Positions 49,300-60,364 of a DNA stretch of 64,000 bases are shown here, piece by piece. The stretch's first letter is position 1, and each line of letters begins with the position of its first letter. A program made the position numbers and the translations under genes. Below the pieces are notes generated by a model. The model made no database searches and was not told where the DNA came from. It saw only the letters and a program-made list of their open reading frames with translations. Source of the stretch: Phlyctochytrium arcticum (lineage: Eukaryota; Chytridiomycota; Chytridiomycetes; Chytridiales; Chytridiaceae). Where the stretch lies: NCBI GenBank assembly GCA_025602905.1, contig JAHLKI010000019.1, positions 248,001-312,000 of the forward strand, written 5' to 3'.

Positions 49300-51030
49300 C
49301 TATACTTTAGGTAAATCCCGTCGACCAGATATTTTGCCTGCCACAGTCTTCCTTCTCCCACCAACCGGCGTCCGCTGGAACCTGGCAGAGTCGGCCTTGA
49401 ACAAACTACTCCAGAAATCCGGGCAAAGAGGAGGTTGATGGACGTACTGCTCTAGGTACACATTTGCCGAGTCAAAGGGACATTGAGTCGGATTCTGGCT
49501 AACTGCCAATCTCTGTGAGGGTCTATCAGCCATACTATTTAAGCGCCGCCAAAGTTTTGCTTGACTTACTAAGAGCAAGGCCCTGTCCTTATGCGCGGAT
49601 GTGATGCGACCCGTTTGGAATAAACGGCCAGCGAAATCGGCGATATTGATTGAGGTCGAGGACGATGCCAGTGCCGCCTACACTCTTACCTTGCAGCTAT
49701 AAAGGAAGTGAGTTAGGACCTTATATTTCAAAAGATCGTCTCTCTATCGTACCTTCCATTTGAACACAGATCGTGCCTCCACTAGCTTTCTGCGTAAATG
49801 GTCTTGTAGGGGTTGGTACAACGGGGTACCCTGCCTTACAAGGTCTTTGGACGCCAACATGGCCGACGCGTTTTCCAACATGGGCTCCAGCGTGTATGTA
49901 TCAGCCTGTGAATCCAGATCCACCACCTGGCGGGGCCTGTCAGTCGGTCCGTCCGGTTGGTGTCCAGAAGTGCTACTGACTTCGAGGTGAAATGGCACGG
50001 TATTTCAGGGGCCTTGATCCGGTCCGGTGATGGGTCGTAGGAGGCCAACGGGTATATAGGGAACATGTTGGCGGGGACGGGGTCATGTACTCGGATCTTG
50101 TACTTGAACGCAAAGTTGACGAAAATGGTAGATCTAATCAAGTGGTTTGGGTGGGTTGGTTTTGATTGTTGCTTGCGGTTGGTCGGGCTTTGGCTAGATG
50201 GAGGCGATCGCAACCCATCTGTGGAGCTTGCGCGATTCTTGGTTGAGTGACGAGCATAAAGAGGCCATACCCAGGCGAGTGTTCTCGTCAAAAGAAACAA
50301 AAAAAGCGTTCGGGGCTTCTGTGTGTTGACTTTCCGTGGGCCGACGCGGCCAAGGGAGGAATTCTGCCAAATCATACCGTGAAAATATCTTCCCAACCTC
50401 GAGGCAAGCATAGATTGCATCCCAGTTATAAAACACTTGGAATGCGGAGACGGATTCACTACAAGGCCTTCAGCGCGCATGGCTTCAAGAAGGGGGACCT
50501 TGAATTCCGGTGTAGTGACCGGCGGAATGACCGCCTACTGATCGAGGGGGCGCCATTCCGACAGACGCAGAGGCTCCACGGGATAAAGTTGGACGGCATG
50601 CTCAAAGGACCGACGTGAGAAGGCGTCACGGAAAGGGAAATGAGAGGCAAGACAAGGAAACAGGCCGCGAGATACGCCAGGACACGTCGGGAGCGAACGG
50701 CGGCTCCTGAGCGAGTATGGGTGGTCGGCTTGGTTCGACATGGGAGGAGGTAGTGGGGGGTGGGAGAGTCACGACTCGGAACTTGCTGGTTGTGGATTCA
50801 AGAAGCTGCTGGACCTTGTTAATCGGCTGTGCGGGGTGCGGGTTTGAGGAGAAGTCTTTGAGAGGGGGATAATCTCGTGGCATGGTTGGATGTGGGTGCG
50901 CTTTCTTTTTCTTGGGGGTCGTGGAAGAAGCAGCTGTGATGGAAGTAGTGGGTTAGGTTTTTGGAGTGCTTGATTTGAACTTCGTTGGACCAGGTTGGCA
51001 AGTTTGCAACTTTAACCGTGAGGATCATCA
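49300..51030 (-). pseudogene. Decayed protein-coding gene, unrecognised family (copy 2)
   Basis: Protein-like segments follow each other in the same direction but in changing frames. From 51028 they begin KVANLPTWSNEVQIKH. Next come 50883-50626, then 50625-50540 (FEHAVQLYPVEPLRLSEW), 50436-50194 (YNWDAIYACLEVGKIFSRYD, SFDENTRLGMASL), 49998-49744 (PRQVVDLDSQADTYTLEPML) and 49578-49300 (SMADRPSQRLAVSQNPTQCP). Some breaks could be introns, but several have no usable splice sites. The start resembles that of the neighbouring relic at 51756. No known domain was identified, and no transposase or reverse-transcriptase motif was seen. Confidence 0.45.
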
Positions 51031-51085
51031 GGCCGCCCTAACCCTAAGAAGTGGGAAAGGATGCCGCTAACCCCTAGCCAGTCCC

Positions 51086-51756
51086 CTAGCTGGGCACGGA
51101 AGAGTGGAATATTATGAGCTGCACATAAGTGCCATATTGCTCATAGCAACGGGCAAGAAACAAGACTGGATTGAAGGACGCTGACAATCTTGCTTCCATG
51201 CCGTGCCATCCGTCCGCATTTTCCTTCAAAAAATACTCTTGGCATTCTGCCCCGGATATACCCGGTAGCTTGCTGCTGAGATAGTTTGGCAGTGGTGGCA
51301 AGTTGGGAACGCCAAATCGCTGTAATGAATGCCGGACGAGCAACTCCCTTTGTTTGCCAGACCAGGGCGAGTCTCGTCACAGACGACCGAAAGTACGGGT
51401 ATGTTCCTTTGGTGGAGTTTTCCGAGCAGCATGTTCTGAATTGCAATGTTCTGTTCATTGGTAGGTGCGTTTAGAAAGCAGTCGTAGATAACGTTCGACG
51501 TCAGTCGTTGCGAGTCGGATCGCGACCAGACCTGCAGTTTCTTTGCGCTTTGGTGAGTTTAAGGTGGCATCTCTCCCGTCTGTCAGGGCCAGGTCGTGGG
51601 AGATCTCGCGCAGGTTGAGAATAGCAGCGATGAGCACATCCAAGCGATCCATGGCACAAGCTCCTGCGTGAGGCACGGAATGTAAAAGGGCGCCAGGCGT
51701 GATGGCTTGCTGGACTTGAGTTGGCAAGTTGGGCAACTTTCATGGTGAGGATCATC
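51086..51756 (-). pseudogene. Decayed protein-coding gene, unrecognised family (copy 1)
   Basis: From 51756 the reading starts with the same nucleotide block as copy 2 at 51030 (GATGATCCTCAC then AAAGTTGC and AACTTGCCAAC). It continues as NLPTQVQQAITPGALLHSV and MDRLDVLIAAILNLREISHD, then LLGKLHQRNIPVLSVVCDET and, after another frame change, GVPNLPPLPNYLSSKLPGIS. The copy is short (about 670 bp). The two relics are arranged head to tail, suggesting an old tandem duplication followed by decay. Confidence 0.4.
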
Positions 51757-53207
51757 GGTAAAAGGTCGAGCAGATTTAGCTCCTCCTCGGACGAAACTCA
51801 AAAGTCCTGCTTCCAAACGTTTCATCTTGACCATCCAGTAGATGTTGCCACAAACACCACAAATTTCTGCAGATGCCGATAGTGTTTAGCGTTTGCAACA
51901 TTCTGGTACATGGTCGGGTGGTGACGGTAGCTTATACGGCTAGAGGGTAGACAGTGAGTTATCAATCACAAGGCAAAGCATATGTATTTTTGACATACCT
52001 GTCAAGTCGTGGTAGCGATCGCGCGATCACGAATGGCATTGCGGTTTCGGGACTTGGACGGAAACGCTCTCTACAAAGTCGTATTCATCTTGTCTGTTGC
52101 TGGCAGGTCTTGGAGTTGTTTGAAGGCAAACATGATGTAGATTGACGTGTGAGAGATTTGGGCGTTGCGATTCTCTGATCCTGTCAAAGATCGACTACCA
52201 GTGGCTGGTCTTCTAATATTGCGTTTTGGGAATAAATGACAGTTTGACAGTGGCGCAGCAATTGCAGTTGCACCAGGCAGTGCGCTGACAATGCTGCTCA
52301 GCTGCTGGATGTGTCTGAAATGCCCGCAAGGAGTATCATATCATCGAATGTGTCTATATGAGTATCATATAGCAGCACGGGCCTACCAATTTCCTCATGG
52401 AGGCCTTTACTATCCGGAATGTACAGGCCTTCTTCATCCGAAGCAAACTTGCATCAACGTTCCCTCAAAACGCTATAAGTTATATAGCGCCGACGGACAA
52501 ATAGGAATTCATCATTCCTGGCATAAGCGAGATATGTTACTGGACATACAAACATGCAGTCTGCTGTCCCAGCGGCTGTTGTCATGTTGGCCTGAATCCC
52601 AGATTCCCACACGACAAAACCCAGCCAGATATTATGATATGAATCCCAGCCAGATCCGCGGTATCGATCCTTGCTCAGATTGTGCAACCGTTCCCCGCAC
52701 ACGTCACTCACGCGACGACGAGCTCCGATACCGCAGCTGCGTCTGAGCCACATTCAAAAAAACAGAATTTCATTTCCGGATCGTTCCGGCGGTTCCGTCC
52801 GCAGCAGCAGCGTCCCTTTTTTTGTGGGGGCGGAGTTTAATCTGATTTCTGATGACATTGATGACTTTTTGATATTGATAATTGATTAGCCCGGGGAACT
52901 TGAAAAAAAACGTAGGCGAGGATCGATGAGATTGCTTGGGAATTGTGAGTCTGTGACATGATGGCGTGGAGAGGAGAAACATGATGGGATCTATATATCG
53001 GGTAGCTTTCGCCAGAGAATCAGAGGCAGACAATGAAAATGTTGAACGACAAGTAGTTTTTGGTAGTAGTAGTAGTAGTAGTATTTGGAGTGGTGGAAAT
53101 TAAAAAGGGTATATGTACACACACACACACAAGACCAAGAAAGCAACCAAAATATGATACAGAAAGAGAGCGCGAGATTAAAAATAAAAAATGTAGCGGG
53201 TGTGAGA
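51757..53207. other. Intergenic DNA with simple repeats
   Basis: No supported gene. The right end, downstream of the bHLH stop, has a (TAG)n tract (53064-53083) and a (CA)n tract (53117-53131). Short open frames near 52291-52750 have no family features. Confidence 0.4.
53064..53131. repeat. (TAG)n and (CA)n microsatellites
   Basis: Six to seven TAG units at 53064-53083 and a CA run at 53117-53131, about 80-140 bp beyond the bHLH stop codon. They are probably within its 3' UTR. Confidence 0.8.
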
Positions 53208-54017
53208 CTAGCAGAGAAGGTTGCCGACCGACATGGGCTTTTCAGGGACAGGGTCGGGTGATGGGCGGCGGGTTTGAGCCAACAAAAGAAGACCACCAAC
53301 GACTTGATCGCGCGTTGCGACAGATGAAGCAGACTCGTAGCCAGAGTCATTGGGACACGATATAGATGATGATGATGATGGGACTGGGCGCGGAGAAGAC
53401 GAGGGTTGGCGTTTGATGGGGACAAGATTGTCCGAGCTGGATATTGACATGGAGGGAAGAGTGACCAGAGGAGCAGCAGCGGGTTGCGAGGGTGGCGAGA
53501 CGGACGCGGCCTTGGTGGTTTCCAGCTCATCCTTGAGAACGCGAATGTACTCAATGGCATTTTGCAAGATGGAGAGTTTGTGTAGGTTTTCCTGGTCGGC
53601 ACAGGCTGGCACCAGACCCTTGAGCTGCATAATCTTGTCATTGATGCGCTCGCGACGACGCCGTTCAATGGCGGAATGCGAGACTTTGCGCAGCATTTCC
53701 TTTTCGAGTTTCTCGTCGGTGGTTATTTTTCGTGATGGGGGTGATGAGCGGCGTTCCTGCTTGATGACTACTTGTGGTGGTTGTGCGGGTGATGATGCTG
53801 GCGCGTAGTGGGGGTGAGCGGAGACAAGCATGTGTGGGTGGTGGTGGTAGCCTGGTGGGTACATGAGTGACGAGACTGAGGGAAGAGACTGTTGTGGTTG
53901 CTGTTGCTGCTGTTGCTGCTGGGGATGGGCAAGTTGTGCCATGTGTTGGTGGTGGTGAGGGTGGAAAGCGTGCAGAGTATGCGGGTGATGCAAATGCTGG
54001 GGCATAAAGTCCATCAT
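53208..54017 (-). CDS. bHLH transcription factor, class B (CACGTG) type
   Basis: Intronless, 269 residues from the first of two adjacent ATGs at 54017. The N-terminus is rich in His and Gln (HHPHTLHAFHPHHHQH and a pure Gln run encoded by CAG/CAA). The bHLH domain runs RKVSHSAIERRRRERINDKI, then MQLKGLVPAC, a short loop, and LHKLSILQNAIEYIRVLKDE. His, Glu and Arg at the three contact positions predict binding to CACGTG. Helix 2 runs on into a short coiled coil. A Ser/Pro-rich tail follows. Nuclear regulator; targets unknown. CACGTG boxes lie in its own upstream region. Confidence 0.9.
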   Translation of the reverse strand: MMDFMPQHLHHPHTLHAFHPHHHQHMAQLAHPQQQQQQQQPQQSLPSVSSLMYPPGYHHHPHMLVSAHPHYAPASSPAQPPQVVIKQERRSSPPSRKITTDEKLEKEMLRKVSHSAIERRRRERINDKIMQLKGLVPACADQENLHKLSILQNAIEYIRVLKDELETTKAASVSPPSQPAAAPLVTLPSMSISSSDNLVPIKRQPSSSPRPVPSSSSSISCPNDSGYESASSVATRDQVVGGLLLLAQTRRPSPDPVPEKPMSVGNLLC

Positions 54018-54249
54018 GTTGTTCGTTGTGCGATGCGCAAGTAGGGAGTAAGTGAGTTTACGGTGGGGAGGTAAAGCCAGGGAAGAAAGTCGTAAGGTAA
54101 GCTTTAAATACTTTCCGGGCCCCAACTCAATAATGCATTGGCGCACCGCCAATCGCCCGGCGAATTGCGCAAAACGCATTTATCGCTATCGGAGTGAGTC
54201 ACAATGGAAGCTATCTCGCTGAGGTAAGCAGCCGGAATCTCGCCAATCG

Positions 54250-54255
54250 CACGTG
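54250..54255. promoter_or_regulatory. E-box CACGTG, about 230 bp upstream of the bHLH start
   Basis: Perfect palindromic class B E-box (GCACGTGC context). The neighbouring bHLH has the residues expected to bind it. Confidence 0.45.
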
Positions 54256-54411
54256 CAACCAAGGGTCGTGTGGCGCAGACGGGGTTTTTTTTGCACATGC
54301 AGCGCTGGGTAAATGCTGGGCCGGCGGCGTGTCCCCATCGATTTCCGCAAAACACGCGACAAACGCACAAAAAAAAGTTGTGGGAATCCCCGCGGCGATT
54401 GGGTCTTGCCG

Positions 54412-54417
54412 CACGTG
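54412..54417. promoter_or_regulatory. E-box CACGTG, about 400 bp upstream of the bHLH start
   Basis: Second perfect CACGTG (GCACGTGTG context). Confidence 0.4.
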
Positions 54418-54938
54418 TGGGTCGCTGCTCGCGTGTGGGCTCGGGTGTTGCCGGGAGCGATTGTCGCTCGCGTCGGAGTTTTTTCACATTCACCATTTTT
54501 GCATTTTTGCATATGGGGCCCAGGGTGCTGCTATCGATGCGTGGCATTGCGCAGCACAGTCTTGGTAAGATCGATGGGGAACGTGCCAGCTTACCCAGAA
54601 TCAGTGAGGGTATCTATCTCTTCTGACACGGCGACTGCGACCGACGACTGTGATTGGAGTTATGATTGTCGCTGCAGTATCGACAGGGGGGTGATGAGCG
54701 CCATTGATAGATAGGATGGATAGGTTAAATGCAGCCATATGGGCCCTCGTGTAAAAAACATGTTAAAAAACGCTCGCGCCATTGGTGGTGGTATCGCATT
54801 TTTATCAACCGGGCCCCAATCGCCAACTTTTGCTTGGACAGCCAGGCCGGCCGGATCGCCGCGGAGATCGTGCCCGGGCTCGCTCGCGGAGGCCAAACAG
54901 AGCCGCCAGAGAAACACCCGCGGGACATTTTGGAGACC

Positions 54939-54944
54939 CACGTG
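54939..54944. promoter_or_regulatory. E-box CACGTG, about 920 bp upstream of the bHLH start
   Basis: Third perfect CACGTG (CCACGTGTC context), farther away and so less certain to be relevant. Confidence 0.3.
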
Positions 54945-55539
54945 TCAACCATTCCCACGAGGGGCTGGCTCATTTATGCTTTATCCGGCTTAATGCGCTG
55001 CGCTCATTTACACACAAAAGAATGAAATGAAAGGTGTGGCTTGGATCGTCTCAGTCTGACAAAAAAATTGACAGTCGTGAGAAACAAGATCATCTTGGGA
55101 CCAGTGCCTGTTATCAGAATGGACCCTTTTTACGCGTGCTAGCTAGCTGATGGAACTCTTGATGGGAGTCTCTGGATATGCGTAACAACAATACCCCACG
55201 CGTGACTCTCGTCATCTTGGAAAGCTGTCCTCAATAGAAGGAGAAGGGCTACTATTGCGATTTTTGGATCTATCTATCCACTACACACCTCGAGCAGCCT
55301 GTTTTCTCAACACTTTCAGATCTGCTGAAAATCGGGCTCCATTTTCTCTTTTTTTCCCCCAAGCATCGGCGGAAGAAAATGGGCTGCACATGAAGAACGA
55401 CAGTTGGATGAGACACTTGAAAGAATATCGAGGACATAAATGCCCTGTACCATTACTCTGCGTCCACATATCCATCTACTCTTTGAAGCAAAGCAGTCTG
55501 AAACGGTGTCGAATAAAGCATCGCCACGAAAGTAAACGT

Positions 55540-56786
55540 ATTTGTCACATGGAGAAAAACAGCTTGATGGAGGACATGGACGAAAACACACTGTGCAGGA
55601 TACGGAAGAATTGATTGAGAATATGGATGAGACCCACTTCATATGGAGAAAACCAACTTGAATGGGAACATGGATGAGACCCATTTGTCACATGGAGAAG
55701 GAAAACCTGATCGAAATCATGGACGAAACCCATTTTGCCTGGAGAAAAACAGCTTGATTGGGAATATGGACGAAACACACTGTACACTGGACGCCAAGAA
55801 TTGATTGAGAACATGGACGAGACTCACTTGGTCTGGAAAATGCAAAGACTCTGGTCATGGCGTATATTATGGTGTTTTGGGATGGACTGTGTTGGCCGAT
55901 TGCCACTCACCGGGTGTTTGATAAAGAGGGGGTTGGCTACGGATGTCGTTTTTTGCCTGCTTTTGAGGCTGTTCTGAAGAAGCTTGGGATGAAAGACAGC
56001 TGGATTGAGAATATGGACGAGACCCACTTGTCCGGAGAAGGAAGAATTAATTGAGAATATGGATGAAACACATTTGGTCTGGAGAAAGACCGCTTGGTTG
56101 GGAACATGGATGAAACGCATTTGTCACTTGGAAATAGAAACCTTGGTTGGGAACATGGATGAAACCCATTTGTTACACCGAGGAGAAAAGCCTGATTGGG
56201 AACATGGATGAGACCCATTTGTCACATGGAGAAGAACATTTTGATTGATAACATGGACGAAACCCACTGGAGAAAGACAGCTTAATCGAGAATATGGATG
56301 AGACGCATTTGTCACATGGAGAAGGAAAGCTTGATGAGAATATGGATGAGACACATTTGTCACACGGAGAAAGACAGTTTGATGGAGAATATGGACGAAA
56401 CGCACTTTGAGAAGATGCACGAAACCCATTTGCCTGGAGAAAAACAGCTTGATTGGGAATATGGACGAGACACATTTGTTACATGGAGAAGGAACGCTTG
56501 ATCGAGTATATGGATGAAACACATTTGTTACACGGAGAAGAACATTTTGATTGAGAACATGGACGAAACCCACTTCGTCTGGAGAAAGACAGCTTGATTG
56601 GAAACATGGACGAAACCCATTTTGCCTGGAGAAAAACAGCTTAATCGAGAATATGGATGAAACGCATTTGCCACATGGAGATGGGAAGTTTGAGTGGGAA
56701 TATGGACGAGACTCACTTCGTCTGGAAAAAAAACAGCTTGGTTGAGAACATGGATGAGACACACTTTGTTATCAACATGGACAACA
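55540..56786. repeat. Degenerate ~45-50-bp minisatellite, about 24 units
   Basis: The phrase ATGGAYGARAC recurs every 45-50 bp (for example at 55623, 55670, 55719, 55766, 55813, then 56014 to 56751). Between copies are variants of GGAGAAAGACAGCTTGATTG and TTGTCACATGGAG. Read on the plus strand the core encodes NMDETH, but unit lengths vary, so no long frame is kept; the minus strand has the longest open stretch by chance. One unrelated segment of about 150 bp (55840-55990) interrupts the array. Confidence 0.85.
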
Positions 56787-57123
56787 AACGTCGCTAGCCA
56801 AGGAAGGAGATAAGAGTACCCCAGCGGATGCGCGTGGGTAGTAGGGGACTTCTATGTTTGGGTCAATGTCCTGAAGGTCATTAGGGGGCAACCCAAGCGA
56901 TGTCTTTGAACTGCCTTCCTCCCGTGGCCTGACACAATGCATATAGCTCTGAACGCACAGCAAGGTATGTGGTAACTGTCCTTATGGTCCGAAAAAAAAA
57001 CTAAAAGAGTATCAACAGCATTGATTGCATGGAACTACGGCCTTTTCATGCCGATTTGGGAAACTACCACGGCGCGCCGAGACGAAGATATCTACGGCCG
57101 AGTGCGAATTTCACCTGCGGAGC

Positions 57124-57672
57124 ATGAAAAACGACCGCATCTATCGAGGCACATACATCAGAATCGCGGAGTTACTCCCTGATGTCGCCGTCACTGGGGA
57201 CGGGCCCTCAATCTCGAGAAAAATGTCAAACCTGTCAAAAAGTGCCGTTGGTCAGGAGCCGCGCATCAATGTTATCCCACCTGTGCAGGCTGCCCTCGAC
57301 ATCAAAAAATACCTGGATAAGCGTAGTGCCATGAAGACGGCGCGATTCTTTGTCCGGGCCAACGATGCCGGGTTTGAGAAAACCAAGAAATGGTACTATG
57401 TTACCCCAATTGACAAGAACACCATGAGACTCTGGATTGGCTTCACGATCAAGTCGGCACAAGATGCACAGTTGTGGCTGGATAGATGCGCTCAAAATCC
57501 TTTGGCAACAAACGTCCCCTCACAAAGACCACAAACACAAGGACAATTGACAGCTCCCATTACCGCCACTGCCCAATATCAACTTCCATTTCATCCTCCT
57601 CGTACCCCGACTTCTGCTCCACCTACTCCATCCCTACCCCACCAGAACCACTCATCCACTTTCTTATCTTGA
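57124..57672 (+). CDS. Hypothetical protein (183 aa)
   Basis: An open frame with the first in-frame ATG at 57124; it stays open farther upstream to 57025 without another ATG. The middle looks like a folded domain (AALDIKKYLDKRSAMKTARF, KKWYYVTPIDKNTMRLWIGF, QDAQLWLDRC). The C-terminal 60 residues are Pro/Thr/Gln-rich. No family is recognised. It starts shortly after the minisatellite and could be a fragment of a larger gene disrupted by it. Confidence 0.35.
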   Translation: MKNDRIYRGTYIRIAELLPDVAVTGDGPSISRKMSNLSKSAVGQEPRINVIPPVQAALDIKKYLDKRSAMKTARFFVRANDAGFEKTKKWYYVTPIDKNTMRLWIGFTIKSAQDAQLWLDRCAQNPLATNVPSQRPQTQGQLTAPITATAQYQLPFHPPRTPTSAPPTPSLPHQNHSSTFLS

Positions 57673-58030
57673 GCAGAGCAGCGTGGCGGGAAACCGACAA
57701 CCACGACAGTGACGGTTCAATCCTATATTTCAAGGCTAGTTCTCTTACACATCATCTAGCTATAGGTAGTCAGATACCCTTTTAGAGTAGAACTCTAGGG
57801 ATGTCCCATCTTTTCAGTCAATTCTGTGCTCTAAATACACACTTCCTTTGCTTATTTCGGAGAGACTACCCTTTCGGGAGAAAAAAATGTGCCGGGAAAC
57901 GACTATTTGCTCATTTCACCCATACGTATCAAATGACATTTTGCATGACAAAGTTGAGCTTTGACACGCGCGGAGACATTGGAGATTTTGTGCCAGATCA
58001 CAGAAAAAGCATTCTCATTATTGTTACGCC
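57673..58030. other. Intergenic, upstream of ALG11
   Basis: 358 bp, no gene seen; presumed ALG11 promoter. Confidence 0.4.
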
Positions 58031-60129
58031 ATGGCTGCTGCGACCATCCTCTCCGTCCTGCTCGCCGTCCTGGTCAGCATCATCTACTCCTGGTACCGCT
58101 GGTTCCAAGAACTCAGAGCTCGTCGCTCAACCCTGCGCGCCAAACTCGGGATATCGCCTCCCACTCCCCTCTTTGCCTTTTTCCATCCCTTTTGGTAAGA
58201 TCTAAACCCTTTGAAGGTCATGGACGTCTTTGCTTATTTATTTATTTATTGAGTTTATAGTGATGTTGGAGGAGGTGGGGAACGGGTTTTGTGGGTTGCT
58301 GTCAAGGCCGTGCAGCAGGCGTGGCCCGAGGCTGTATTGGTGATTTATGCTTGGGATCGGGCCAAGACTGTTGAAGAGGTTGCGACAACTGTTAAGGTGG
58401 GTGTAGTCTCTGGATTCCTGTGATGTTTCGGAGGAGTTGGAGAAGGGTTTTGTCAGACGAGACGGTGATTGTTTATTCTGTGGACCTCGAGCTTAGAGGG
58501 CGAGTGATTTTGAGGCAAGACAATTCGGAGTGGGGCTGATCTGGAGGGCCAGTAGGAGCAATAGTGTTGTCCTAGCGCTGAAAGAGCCATCCCGAGGCTT
58601 TCTGGTAGCGCGATGAGATGACTGATTAATCGGAACAATCCTCGAGAGTGTTTCATGAGGGACAATATGGGAATGGAAATGGGGTTGTGGGAGTGATGCA
58701 TGAGTCCCAAGCTAACCTGAATGATCTCTTCATTTACAGGCACAATTCAACATTTCCATATCCCCATCAAACTTACGTCTCATACCCTTGAAACGATGGC
58801 CCTACCTCGAAGCCCGGCGGTACAAGGCCTTTACTTTGCTAGGCCAATCCATTGGATCCATGGTTGTTGCATGGGAAGCACTCGAAGCATTTTTGCCTGA
58901 TGTGTTTATAGGTAAAACCCGGCGCAAGATTTATGGTTTTGATTGAATTGTCGGGACTGATGACTTGGTGATTGCAGATACGATGGGAATGGGATTTATG
59001 TACCCTGTCGCAAAATGCTTGTTTCGGTGTCGAGTCGTGAGTTATACCCATTACCCTACCATCAGGTAAATGAGACTTTGTACCAATTGTTGGTTGGATC
59101 AGTTTCCCCTAAACTTTTGTCGTGAAAGTTCGGATATGCTTGGAAAAATTACATCAGGGACATCAGACTACAACAATTCGGAGCGGGTAGCACGTAGCAA
59201 AGCTCTGACCGCTGGAAAGACCATGTTTGTATACCTCCTCCACATACCCCTTTGCTTGGTGTACTCACCCTTCAAATCAGATACTATCATCTCTTTGCAA
59301 TTCTCTACAGTCTGGCCGGTCGCACCGCCGACATTGTTCTCGTCAACTCAACCTGGACCCTGAACCACATCAACGACATCTATCGTATCCCATCCCGCAC
59401 ACGAATCGTCTACCCCCCTTGCACAACCACTGACTTGACAACCTACCCGCTGACAAACCGGCACCCCGTCATTTTGAGTATAGCACAGTTTCGTCCGGAA
59501 AAAAATCATGCGCTACAGGTTCGCGCGCTGAGTGGCTTATTTAAGGCCCGGCCGGCGTTAAAGGGAAAAGTCAAGATGGTTATGGTGGGAGGTGTTCGAC
59601 ATGCTGAAGATCAGAGACGGGTTCAGACGCTGAAAGCCTTGATTCAAGAACTAGGATTGAAGGTACAGGAAATACAAAGGTCTGCCCAACCTTTTTTCAT
59701 TCAACTCATAAAAATCAATGTCAGGACTCAATAACAATCCTTGAAAATGCCGCATACGAAACCCTTCAACTCCTCCTTCGCCAATCCTCCATCGGCCTCC
59801 ACTCTATGCAAGACGAGCATTTCGGGATCGGAATCGTGGAATACATGGCTGCCGGCTTAATCCCCATCGCGCACAATTCGGGCGGTCCCAAACTCGATAT
59901 TATTCGTGACGGCGTCACGGGGTTATTGGCTACCACGGTGGACGAGTATGTGGCGTGTTTGGAAAAGGTGCTGGTGGGGATGAGCGAGCTTGAGGTTGGC
60001 GAGATGAGGAGTGCGGCGCGGGAATCGGTCCGAGATCGCTTTTCGGAACGGCAGTTTGTGGATGGATTTGTGGATGCTCTTGGGGGTGTGCTGGATCAGA
60101 AGCAGAGGGAAAGTAGGAAGGGAGAATGA
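58031..60129 (+). CDS. ALG11: ALG11 alpha-1,2-mannosyltransferase
   Basis: Exons: 58031-58194, 58261-58396, 58740-58911, 58978-59065, 59129-59224, 59281-59662 and 59725-60129, giving 480 residues. The enzyme adds the fourth and fifth mannoses to the dolichol-linked oligosaccharide on the cytosolic face of the ER. The N-terminal membrane anchor (ATILSVLLAVLVSIIYSW) is followed by FFHPFCDVGGGGERVLW. Other family blocks are TMGMGFMYPVAKCLFRCRVV, SYTHYPTIS and NSTWTLNHI. The GT4 E-x7-E motif lies in DEHFGIGIVEYMAAG. One intron (58397-58739) is much longer than the rest. Confidence 0.94.
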
Positions 60130-60364
60130 TTTCTGCTCACGTTTTTTGTATTTATATTATCTCATCTCTAATTTTTTACTGTAACAAGATATCCCGCACT
60201 CATCTCTCACGGGTTAAAGGGGGTATCAAATAGAGTCTTTCGTTTTTCATAGAATTACGTTGCGGCTGCGGGAGACTAAGGCGAAAATATGTACAAAGGT
60301 ATAGAGGAGTATGTAAGGAAAAGTCATGGAGAGGAACTCGGGAGTTTTGGGAAGGGCATGAATA

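Larger units (their letters stand above)
54018..55540. promoter_or_regulatory. Long upstream region of the bHLH gene
   Basis: No convincing gene. The first 900 bp are GC-rich and contain three CACGTG boxes (54250-54255, 54412-54417, 54939-54944). Many overlapping open frames exist on both strands, as expected in GC-rich DNA; none has family features. Confidence 0.45.

Noticed and set aside
53064..53131. TAG/CA repeats as a functional element
   Set aside because: Ordinary microsatellites in a probable 3' UTR; nothing suggests more.
54313..54714. 133-codon ORF upstream of the bHLH gene
   Set aside because: It overlaps other open frames on both strands in GC-rich DNA and lacks any domain or codon pattern that stands out.
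56124..56762. 212-codon minus-strand ORF across the minisatellite
   Set aside because: It consists only of translated repeat units, is on the strand opposite to the conserved NMDETH reading and has no unique sequence.
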